A stretch of DNA of 40,399 nucleotides, from the NCBI RefSeq assembly GCF_005116575.1, contig NZ_SWCN01000035.1, positions 1 through 40,399 on the forward strand. Direction: 5' to 3'. A program made the translations under genes and the position numbers. The notes under the pieces are model-generated. The model saw only the letters and a program-made list of their open reading frames with translations. It did no database searches and was not told where the DNA came from. Below, piece by piece: positions 15,646 to 22,990 of this stretch (positions are counted from its first letter, which is position 1; every line of letters begins with the position of its first letter). Origin of the DNA: Desulforhopalus sp. IMCC35007 (lineage in GTDB: Bacteria; Desulfobacterota; Desulfobulbia; Desulfobulbales; Desulfocapsaceae).

Positions 15646-17540
15646 GGAGAGACAATACGTCTAACCAATCTGCCACCAAAACGTAGCGGTGCAGTTATAC
15701 GCCATGACCAACTTTTGCTATAATGATTAATACATTCTGTTTTCTGCGCCAAATCACTATACAATTGTTCTATGTGTTTTCCAGCGCCATCTAATTCCAA
15801 TAAAACACCATCCAGATCACACTGCAAAACGTCACCGCTGCTACGCCTTTGTTCTCTTCTTTTTCGAAAGAAACTTTCCATAATATGCTGTATTTCATCA
15901 CGAGTTTCCGACCAGCATCCTACGAACATTTGAAAATTAATTTCTTGAGTTACATACCTTAAAAAGGTTTCATCATCAAATTGCATATCAAAGTGCGAGA
16001 AGGTCTCCTCGACTACATCAAAACACGTCCTTCCGTTAAATAGATTGCTTTGCTCTAGTATCTCAATATGACTTTGCAATTCTCGGTAGATACCTCTAAA
16101 TAATAAAAAACCGATCTCTAATGGTTGTATACATTCCCATTCTTGATCAATCAAGCATAGCTCATGTTGCTCGTTCCAGATGAGGTTGGCCGGGGTGCAA
16201 TCCAGAAGTATTTTGGGGACCACTTTTTGTTCTTCACCTTTGGAGATGTAAGACTTTTGGGTTTGTTTAGACAAATAATCAAACCAAGGTGTTAAATAAT
16301 TAATGAATCCATCAATAGGTTTTTCAACCGATATTGCCTCCCCCAACCTCTCGGAGTATAACGTTCCCCAAACATACGGTGAGTCATCAATATGATGTTT
16401 TACAGGATGTTCATCAGATGATTCCCCAGCTACTTTGTAAGAAGGACATTTTTGTGCCACCAGCCCCCTTGTAGATCTGAGAAAAGTTGTTTCAATATGA
16501 TATTTTTTCTTTCTTCTACTAGTAAACGTCTTTGCCAGCCATTGCCCAGTAAGATCTTCAACTCTCCCCTTTCCATTAAAAGCAAACACGAGGAAAGAAT
16601 TAGAAAGATCCGCCAGCATACCGTTTCGTTCAAGCACCTTCCAAGCATTTGATTCATCAAATAATTTTCTACCATTACAAATGTAATCCCTGGAAGGATA
16701 TTGCCCCGCTATAATACCAGCGCGAAAAACTGAATCATTCAAAGCTTCTTCACGCAATAAAAGCTGTGGAAGTTTATAATCCGGAAAGGGATAGAGAAAT
16801 TCAACTCTCTCGAAACCAGCTTCTTTAATAAGGCTTTGAAGTTCAGCTTTTCCAAAAGTCCTTATTGTATCCGGTAAATAACGATCATTTACTCCCCAGA
16901 AAATTTTTCCGGTATGATCCTCCGAGCAGCCATTAAAATACTTTAACCCCAGTTGGTTTTCGATGGCAATCACCATTACACCGTCTTCACTCAGCATATT
17001 TCTGGCATGCTCCATCGCTTCAACAACAGGATTTACAGAGTCAAAGAAGGACGGACTATATTCCAAAACACCTATCATTGTGATCAAATCAAAATAAACC
17101 TGGCTCTGAAAATTCGCAAAGGAGTCGCAACAAACTTCAACATTTTTGAGCTCGCGGCAACGAGCTCGTGTTATTTCAGCCCTCCGCCGACTGCCGTCAA
17201 GCGACAAAATTTCAGAATCAGGGCATTTCTCACCGAGCTGCCTTGTTATTGCACCGCATCCAGACCCAATCTCAAGGATCTTTGGAAATCTTTTGAGATC
17301 AAATGAAGACAAAAGATTAGCTCGTAATGGAGTCAGATGATATTCAGAGGGCCAGTCAATCATCATTCGTTGCAATTCATCGGAGGCCAAGGATAGATCC
17401 TTTGCACTTTTTAACAAGCGCAACAATCGTTCCTCTACTTCTTTCCCGTCTGTGTAATCAAAGTTACTCTCCTCCGATCGCCTCCATACTCCCGTAGAAT
17501 TTTGTTGATATATTTTTTGAAGCATAGCCACTGCGTTCAT
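15633..17540 (-). CDS. WbdD-like methyltransferase-kinase fusion, predicted chain terminator
   Basis: A 635-residue protein. The SAM-methyltransferase domain (about 65-250) has motif I EIGSGCG (90-96), the acidic LSLDGS (D115) and the post-motif LITMIGVLEYSP. The second half (about 330-545) is kinase-like: D447-CTPA-N452 and D465 (LCLIDQEWE) match the catalytic-loop Asp, Asn and DFG Asp of protein kinases with identical spacing (+5, +18). A helical tail (about 575-605) and SKSWSWRITAPLR end the protein. This order matches WbdD, which caps ABC-exported O antigens by phosphorylation and methylation. It overlaps wzt by four bases (ATGA), so the two are coupled. The WbdD analogy is inferred; general sequence similarity is not tested. 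Confidence 0.7.
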   Translation of the reverse strand: MNAVAMLQKIYQQNSTGVWRRSEESNFDYTDGKEVEERLLRLLKSAKDLSLASDELQRMMIDWPSEYHLTPLRANLLSSFDLKRFPKILEIGSGCGAITRQLGEKCPDSEILSLDGSRRRAEITRARCRELKNVEVCCDSFANFQSQVYFDLITMIGVLEYSPSFFDSVNPVVEAMEHARNMLSEDGVMVIAIENQLGLKYFNGCSEDHTGKIFWGVNDRYLPDTIRTFGKAELQSLIKEAGFERVEFLYPFPDYKLPQLLLREEALNDSVFRAGIIAGQYPSRDYICNGRKLFDESNAWKVLERNGMLADLSNSFLVFAFNGKGRVEDLTGQWLAKTFTSRRKKKYHIETTFLRSTRGLVAQKCPSYKVAGESSDEHPVKHHIDDSPYVWGTLYSERLGEAISVEKPIDGFINYLTPWFDYLSKQTQKSYISKGEEQKVVPKILLDCTPANLIWNEQHELCLIDQEWECIQPLEIGFLLFRGIYRELQSHIEILEQSNLFNGRTCFDVVEETFSHFDMQFDDETFLRYVTQEINFQMFVGCWSETRDEIQHIMESFFRKRREQRRSSGDVLQCDLDGVLLELDGAGKHIEQLYSDLAQKTECINHYSKSWSWRITAPLRFGGRLVRRIVSPCAK

Positions 17541-18898
17541 TTCTTCACTCTACTAATTTTGATTTCAGAGCCTAGATCAAACAAGCCCACACTTGATCTG
17601 TCAGATACAACATCAAACGTTATCATGTCATAACGGCGGTCATACACAACGTAACCACCTTCATCAAAACCGGCACAACCAAATGAAAGTAAATAGCCGC
17701 CAGGATTTAGCATCATCCGTTGATCAAATTCAGTCAAAATAATTTCTCCTGCATTTACAACGCCCAAGTCTTTTTTCTGAAACAACGTATTCGTCCCGGT
17801 GATATCAAATCCTTTAACATCTTTAATAGTATACGCCGTAATTGGATCCTTAATGGTTTCATGAAACAGTGTTTTAAACCAGAACCGATATTTTTCTCCA
17901 TGAACAAAAGAGTACTTTTCTTTTTCACTTAAAGAATCTATACCAACCTCGATAATCTCCGCCTTACCATTTCCATAACGGTTTTCTGAGGGATTTAACT
18001 GGTATGCCAACTCAGTCGCTCGTAAATGTGTCAATATACGTTTTGATGATTTCTTTTCTGGTACATCATAATCAGTAGTGTCCATATCCGCTGCACTGGC
18101 ATCGGATTCTTCGGTTCTCACCATTTGAGCTTCAGAACAATCAACAATTAACCTGTTGTATTCATCTACAATATCTTTTGCAGGTCCTAACTTAATCATT
18201 TGTCCTTGTTCTAACAAAATAGCATTATTACAATAACGTGATATCAAATCCATGGAGTGTGTCACAAAAAGTATTGTGACACCATTGTTTTGAAACTCTC
18301 TAAATTTAGCAAAACACTTTGCCTGAAATGCTGTATCACCTACAGACAAAGCCTCATCGACAATGAGAATATCCGGATTTACATTAATGGCGACGGCAAA
18401 TGCTAAACGGACATACATTCCGCTGGAATAACTCTTTACAGGCTGATCAATAAACTCGCCGATAGCGGCAAAAGATTCTATATCCTCAAAACAGTCATCC
18501 ATTTCCTGCCTGCTGATACCAAGGATTTCTCCATTGAGATAAACATTTTCTCTTCCAGTAAATTCCGGATTAAACCCTGCCCCAAGCTCGAGAAGGGCGG
18601 ATATTCTACCCCACACCTGAGCACTTCCAGCAGTGGGCTGTAAAATGCCACAGATGATCTGAAGTAAAGTGGATTTACCAGAACCATTTCTACCAACAAT
18701 CCCAACTGTATCTCCACGGTGTATTGTGAAAGTGATATTTTTTAACGCATAAAAGGGATGGTGATAGGCTTTTCTCCCAAAAAACGAGAGTGCTTCTCTT
18801 ATTCTATCCAATTGTCTGTTATACAGTCTAAAAATCTTGGTTACATTTTTAACTGCAATCACGGGTCTGTGTGAATTCGTCGGCTCGGAATTAATCAT
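17537..18898 (-). CDS. wzt: O-antigen/polysaccharide ABC exporter ATPase with C-terminal domain
   Basis: A 453-residue protein. The nucleotide-binding domain (about 1-250) has Walker A GRNGSGKST (69-77), signature YSSGM (157-161), Walker B ILIVDEA (177-183) and H-loop H214. It is of the Wzt/TagH type, with PVIAVKNVTKIFRLY at the start. Residues about 285-450 form a beta-rich C-terminal domain of the Wzt_C kind, which in O9a-type systems binds the capped non-reducing end of the glycan. The gene starts directly after wzm and overlaps the next gene (methyltransferase-kinase) by ATGA. It energises export of a finished polymer on undecaprenyl-PP across the inner membrane. Confidence 0.93.
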   Translation of the reverse strand: MINSEPTNSHRPVIAVKNVTKIFRLYNRQLDRIREALSFFGRKAYHHPFYALKNITFTIHRGDTVGIVGRNGSGKSTLLQIICGILQPTAGSAQVWGRISALLELGAGFNPEFTGRENVYLNGEILGISRQEMDDCFEDIESFAAIGEFIDQPVKSYSSGMYVRLAFAVAINVNPDILIVDEALSVGDTAFQAKCFAKFREFQNNGVTILFVTHSMDLISRYCNNAILLEQGQMIKLGPAKDIVDEYNRLIVDCSEAQMVRTEESDASAADMDTTDYDVPEKKSSKRILTHLRATELAYQLNPSENRYGNGKAEIIEVGIDSLSEKEKYSFVHGEKYRFWFKTLFHETIKDPITAYTIKDVKGFDITGTNTLFQKKDLGVVNAGEIILTEFDQRMMLNPGGYLLSFGCAGFDEGGYVVYDRRYDMITFDVVSDRSSVGLFDLGSEIKISRVKK

Positions 18899-19705
18899 TT
18901 ATAAAACATCTGCAAATTGAGGCTTTAACCGATAGAACATATACATACCAAAGCACAAAATACATGTTGTCACCACCCAAAAATACATTGTCTGCCAGGG
19001 ATGATCCCAGAACGGGACAAAATATATAAAAGAATCTCTATACCCCTGCACAAAATAATAAACAGGGTTCAATTTGAGCAAAAACTGAACCCAGTCGGGC
19101 ATAATATTTATATCCCAGAATATTGGAGTGCCCCAGAAACCCACCTGCATTACCACCGCCACAAGATGTCCTACATCCCGCACAAAAACATTTAATGCCG
19201 AGCTGAGCAACGAAAGAGCAAGGGCCAGTATCCACAAACAAAACAAATAATATGCAGCCTGAAAAAAATATAACGATATACTAAGCTGCTGACAGATCAT
19301 AAGTATAAACAGAATCAGTAGGAAGAAAACATGAGAAATAAGGCTTGCCAGTATCTTAACAACCGGCAAAATTTCCGTTGGAAATATCATTTTCTTTACA
19401 AGATTGCTATTTGATAGGATTACACTGGTAGAACCAATCACAATTTCAGAAAAATAAAACCAAGGTGCCATGCCGGCAGTCAACCATACAACAAAAGGAA
19501 CATCATTCATGGGCTTCACTCGAAACCCTACACTAAAAATGAACCAAAAGACTAGTATCATAACCAAAGGGTGGATAAATGCCCAGACAATCCCAAGGAG
19601 TGAACCTACATATTGCGTTGCCATCTCACGTTTAGCCAAAGACGCAATTAATCTTTTATACTTATAAATGGATACCGGTAAATACAAAATAAAACTCATT
19701 GCCAT
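18899..19705 (-). CDS. wzm: Polysaccharide ABC exporter permease
   Basis: A 268-residue ABC-2-type membrane protein with about six TM helices. It begins with the family's cytoplasmic helix (LIASLAKREMATQYVGSLLG) and contains FWLTAGMAPWFYFSE-like TM2 sequence, NSNLVKKMIFPTEILP and the late motif NPVYYFVQGYRD. It forms the channel half of the Wzm/Wzt exporter. Two in-frame ATGs stand two codons apart; GGTGGA lies immediately before the first, so the second (MSFILYLP) is better placed for initiation. Its stop directly abuts the wzt start. Confidence 0.93.
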   Translation of the reverse strand: MAMSFILYLPVSIYKYKRLIASLAKREMATQYVGSLLGIVWAFIHPLVMILVFWFIFSVGFRVKPMNDVPFVVWLTAGMAPWFYFSEIVIGSTSVILSNSNLVKKMIFPTEILPVVKILASLISHVFFLLILFILMICQQLSISLYFFQAAYYLFCLWILALALSLLSSALNVFVRDVGHLVAVVMQVGFWGTPIFWDINIMPDWVQFLLKLNPVYYFVQGYRDSFIYFVPFWDHPWQTMYFWVVTTCILCFGMYMFYRLKPQFADVL

Positions 19706-19836
19706 TCCACCATGTCACTCAGGATACAAACAAAAAATACTCATTCACCAAATTACAAAAAAACAATAAAACGACCATATATTGTGAACCATTAAACCCC
19801 CAACATCCCTCGTTCAAGTAAAAATAAAAAACAACA

Positions 19837-20178
19837 TTATGGGAAGTCCAACGAGTAATCTCCCATAAAACGGAGATACAATTCCTTCAGGCATGGATAT
19901 GTACGAAGAACTGCCAAAACCTTGTCCCAACCAAAACACATCCCTGGTGATGTCTGCAGAACAATCATATAAAACATGATAAATTGCTCATGGATCTTCA
20001 AGTAGAGGAGCAAAAAAGGCCAATAGAAACAGGATAAACAGAAACAACAAACACGTAACCAATAAAAATATATAGATATTTCTTTAGCGGTAAATGAGTA
20101 AGCACAAAAACTAGCAGCAATAAGTGTCTCTACAACACTTTTTCCCCACAAAGTTGCAATTGCCCCCACAGTAGAAAA
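19837..20178 (-). pseudogene. C-terminal remnant of a multi-TM protein, possibly Wzx flippase
   Basis: An open frame rich in hydrophobic and aromatic residues, entering without a good start from the edge of the IS3 remnant and ending YSLDFP. It begins with a VGAIATLWGKSVVETLIAAS-like segment, reminiscent of the last third of Wzx/MATE-type polysaccharide flippases (GAxxATxxxExxxxxL), followed by two further hydrophobic stretches. The upstream part of the gene is missing and the IS3 end lies at the break. The flippase assignment rests on this pattern only. The 131 bases from here to wzm hold nothing I recognise. Confidence 0.4.
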
Positions 20179-20194
20179 GAAGTGGTCTCGCTTT

Positions 20195-20533
20195 TTAGAC
20201 CACCACTTGGCTGTTTTTAGATATGACGCATAGTTTCAGATCTGTTTCCACACCCCTTCCCCGCATTAACCGACGGACCCGTTCTCGTCCTATCTTTTTT
20301 CCAGTTGACCGCCGCAAGTATTTGTACATGCGACGCGATCCTGCTGAGGGATCATCTAAGTGCAATCGATCTATCTTTTCCATAAGCTGCAGGTTCTCAG
20401 CAGATTCGCCAGACAGCTGGTAGTAGACCATAGATCGAGGTACATGAAGCAGTCGACATTGGCAACGAATGCTCAGTCGGGATTTCCGTGTTATGAGTTT
20501 CGCCCTTTCACGGGTATTCCCAACTGCCGACAC
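20195..20533 (-). pseudogene. IS3-family orfB, truncated
   Basis: This encodes the N-terminal part of the IS3 OrfB: SIRCQCRLLHVPRSMVYYQL, ENLQLMEKIDRLHLDDPSAG, then SRRMYKYLRR and the helix ending VRRLMRGRGVE. After that the usual linker and DDE catalytic core are absent; fifteen unrelated residues lead to a stop. It starts in the -1 frame inside orfA at the A-AAA-AAG slippery site. It cannot encode an active transposase. Confidence 0.85.
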
Positions 20534-20805
20534 TTTTTTTCGAGGAAATCTACCTCCATTGTCAATTGACCGACTTTGCTGTGGAGTTGTTCCTTATCCT
20601 TCTCCGTGTCTTTTTCTTTTCTGGTGTTTTTGCTTTCGAACAATTCAGGTAAATGTTCAAGCATTTCCTTCTTCCAGTTACTCACCATAACTGGGTGAAT
20701 CTCAAATTCAGCCGCAATTTCACTCATAGTTTTGAGACCTTTAATCGCTTCGAGAGCCACCCGTGCTTTGAATGCTGCTGTATGTTTTCTTCTTTGCTTT
20801 TTCAT
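20491..20805 (-). CDS. IS3-family OrfA (helix-turn-helix protein)
   Basis: A 104-residue protein starting MKKQRRKHTAAFKARVALEA, typical of IS3 OrfA, with the helix-turn-helix MSEIAAEFEIHPVMVSNWKK and a leucine-rich coiled coil (LHSKVGQLTMEVDFLEKK). The ATG is preceded by AAGGAG. Near the 3' end A-AAA-AAG (minus strand, 20539-20533) is a canonical -1 frameshift heptamer that normally makes the OrfAB transposase. It appears intact, but its partner orfB is truncated. Confidence 0.88.
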   Translation of the reverse strand: MKKQRRKHTAAFKARVALEAIKGLKTMSEIAAEFEIHPVMVSNWKKEMLEHLPELFESKNTRKEKDTEKDKEQLHSKVGQLTMEVDFLEKKCRQLGIPVKGRNS

Positions 20806-20963
20806 AATTTCTCCTTGCTGGTTTGTTTGAGAAACTATGCATACTTGCATAACTTAGCCAGTGGTCCTAAAAGCTGGGGCCCTTTCTAAATACCAAGTAG
20901 AAGCTAAACACTTTATTTTGCCACCTACCAGCTAGCACCTCCCTGTGGAGGATCAGTTCGAAA

Positions 20964-21110
20964 ATGTCTTTATCAAATAACCTGTATGATGACAACATCA
21001 AAACACACAAACTCAGGCATAATATTGACACCAACCACCTGGTAAAAATCTTTCAAGACTCTTCACGGTGCCCAAAAGGCAAGTGCCACAATTGTAACTC
21101 TACCGAATAG
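20964..21110 (+). CDS. Small cysteine-containing ORF, uncertain
   Basis: A 48-residue frame, ATG preceded by GGAGGA eleven bases upstream, ending SSRCPKGKCHNCNSTE with a C-x4-C-x2-C cluster. The rest (MSLSNNLYDDNIKTHKL...) is polar. I do not recognise it. It is the only plus-strand candidate in the 275 bases between the IS3 remnant and the GT4 gene. It could be a fragment carried in with the mobile element or chance. Confidence 0.25.
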   Translation: MSLSNNLYDDNIKTHKLRHNIDTNHLVKIFQDSSRCPKGKCHNCNSTE

Positions 21111-21165
21111 GCTGAATATTTAAACAGTTCACCAACATGCGATTTGTAGTAGGATATCCAACCTC

Positions 21166-22260
21166 TCAGAGACTATCCTCTGTAAGCCTAAAGTAAAGAT
21201 CTTCGTAACTGTTTACCATCCTTGAAACATGAAAATGCTCGGCAATTTTTTCTTTTCCAGCTTCGCCCATTTTTTTTGCTGCATAAGGCTCACTCAGCAA
21301 ATGGGAAATGTATGTGATTAACTGTTCCGCTTTCCCATTTTCAACAAGATATCCTGTTTTACCATGATCAACCAACTCATGATTACCACCCAAAGCTGAG
21401 GCAATAACCGGTTTTCCCAATGCCATATATTCAATGATAGCATTGGAAAAACCCTCCCCTTCGGGGCTCAGCAACACCCCGATTTCGCAGCCACTGACAA
21501 TCGACTCAGGACTGTTGCAATCAGTCACAAAAGTAACGGATTGCGTCAAACCGAGAAAAGCGACCTGTTGCTGTAGATTATCTAAATTATCTCCACGGCC
21601 GACAAGAATAAGATGCAATCTGGAATATTTTTCTAGCAGTTTGGGCAAGATTTTAATGAGTTGGGCCTGATCCTTCTTGAGCGAAAAGTTCCCCACCATG
21701 CAAATGCTCTGTTCAGGAATTTGTGCAGGGATGATATCTTCAAAACGTTTTATGTCAACACCGTTATATATCACTTGGGCATTATCCCGATTCTCCATCC
21801 CGTATGCTCTAATTCCAGCATAAGAATTGGCTACAATTCCCGTAGCAAAACGCATACAAAAGCGGCTGATCTTATCACGTTTATTTAATTTCGGCCGTGC
21901 GTTTCGTATTGATCCATTCACTACAGGAATATTATTAATCCTGCCTGCGACAATACCAGAAAAATCGCTGACACTACCAAATGTGTGTATAAGATCGATA
22001 TTATATTCTCTGGTAAGGTGGATTAAGGACCATGCCAGTGTAAAATCATACTGTGAAGACTGGCGAACAGGCAATATTTTTGCGGCATAATACCCTGCTT
22101 CAGGTACACACTCCCCATCTTTAACCAACACACCGAAAATGATCTCAAAGTTTTTGTTATACTGAAATCCCTTGAGCAATTCTATTATTTGACGTTCGGT
22201 TCCCCCGGCCGACATTCCATCTGCAAGGATCAGCACCGATCTTTTTTTTTGAAAAGTCAT
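21166..22260 (-). CDS. GT4 family glycosyltransferase
   Basis: A 364-residue GT-B enzyme. The N-terminal half has SVLILADGMSAGGTERQ (glycine-rich acceptor-side loop) and LIHTFGSVSDFSG. The C-terminal half (GT1/GT4 domain, about 185-350) has VGNFSLKKDQAQLIKILPKL, LVGRGDNLDNLQ, and the donor-binding EGFSNAIIEYMALGKPVIAS. It transfers a sugar from a nucleotide donor onto a lipid-linked glycan at the cytoplasmic membrane. The start overlaps the stop of the preceding gene fragment as ATGA, with GGGG five bases upstream, which shows that it was once the second gene of a pair whose first member is lost. Confidence 0.9.
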   Translation of the reverse strand: MTFQKKRSVLILADGMSAGGTERQIIELLKGFQYNKNFEIIFGVLVKDGECVPEAGYYAAKILPVRQSSQYDFTLAWSLIHLTREYNIDLIHTFGSVSDFSGIVAGRINNIPVVNGSIRNARPKLNKRDKISRFCMRFATGIVANSYAGIRAYGMENRDNAQVIYNGVDIKRFEDIIPAQIPEQSICMVGNFSLKKDQAQLIKILPKLLEKYSRLHLILVGRGDNLDNLQQQVAFLGLTQSVTFVTDCNSPESIVSGCEIGVLLSPEGEGFSNAIIEYMALGKPVIASALGGNHELVDHGKTGYLVENGKAEQLITYISHLLSEPYAAKKMGEAGKEKIAEHFHVSRMVNSYEDLYFRLTEDSL

Positions 22261-22484
22261 TCATTCCCCAACTGTCTAGAAAACAATGCCGAATATACTT
22301 CAGAATCGCTTACGGACACACAACAAATCATCATGACTGACCTGGATGGTTCATAGTTTTTATGCAACCTGACAGGATCTTCCTCCGACTCACCTTTAGT
22401 GCCGATAAACAATAAATATTCTGCAAAATGCTCCGTTACCACAGGTATGCCTTCAACAAAATTCTTCCCTGATAAAAAAGAACT
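22257..22484 (-). pseudogene. 3' tail of a lost operon gene
   Basis: A frame open from a stop at 22487 down to a TGA that overlaps the GT4 start as ATGA. It encodes SGKNFVEGIPVVTEHFAEYL, then a charged segment (GTKGESEEDPVRLHKNYEPS) and ends SALFSRQLGNE. It has no start with a ribosome site, and upstream lie a short palindrome and an ISXO2-like transposase fragment. The stop-start overlap argues that this is the genuine C-terminus of a former glycan gene cut by mobile elements. I do not recognise the family. Confidence 0.5.
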
Positions 22485-22491
22485 TTAGAAT

Positions 22492-22510
22492 GCAGGTTTT
22501 TAAAATCTGC
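22492..22510. repeat. 19-base imperfect palindrome at transposase end
   Basis: GCAGGTTTT and AAAATCTGC are inverted copies with one mismatch around a single T. It directly abuts the stop codon of the ISXO2-like fragment. It may be part of that element's end or a weak transcript hairpin. Confidence 0.4.
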
Positions 22511-22942
22511 TTACCACCGAACTTCAGCCAGTTTCAGAAGTCGTGTTAGCATAGGCAGAGTATTAGCAGAATGTTTAAGGAGAGATACAATCATTTCTCC
22601 CATGTTAAATCTACGGTTAAAGCGATAGCAACATTCAGCCAAATAACGTGGAACAAGTTTGCTACTGATGGAATGGTATACACCAAGTATTGCAGTTTTG
22701 ACGTTACCTATAACCGTATTGAGCCATTTGAATATACTTCGTGACAGCTCCTCGTTTTTGCTGGTTAAGATCGAGAGATGATTAGATTTTCCATCTTGGA
22801 TTCCCGGAAAACAATTCAAACCATAGGAGACAGCATAGCTATTACGAACAAGATGCTTTGAACTCCAGGCAGCGATTTCTTGTTGAGTAAATCCAGCTAC
22901 CTTGTTGAATTTGATGAATAGTGGGTGTTTTGCTTTCGACAC
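22511..22942 (-). pseudogene. ISXO2/IS1595-like transposase, C-terminal fragment
   Basis: It encodes about 143 residues of the catalytic half: GFTQQEIAAWSSKHLV, then YGLNCFPGI, FKWLNTVIGNVKTAILGVYH and the signature RYLAECCYRFNRRF. These match the end of ISXO2-like (IS1595) transposases. The N-terminal zinc-ribbon and first catalytic region are missing. An IS5-family copy lies 48 bases upstream on the same strand. Full-length members are about 300 residues, so roughly half is gone. Confidence 0.85.
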
Positions 22943-22990
22943 TTGGCTTCACTCATGTTTTATGGTTCCTTGTGATTAAGCATAGCTTAG

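Larger units (their letters stand above)
20182..20890 (-). mobile_element. Internally deleted IS3-family element
   Basis: The segment holds a full orfA and only the first third of orfB on the minus strand. Similar sequences lie at both ends in inverted orientation: AGCTTTTAGGACCACTGGCT read inward from the right end and GCTTTTTAGACCACCACTTG read inward from the left end (plus strand, from about 20190). If these are the terminal inverted repeats, the element lost its orfB core but kept both ends. It lies between the GT4 at 21166 and the membrane-protein remnant that it seems to have cut. Confidence 0.6.
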
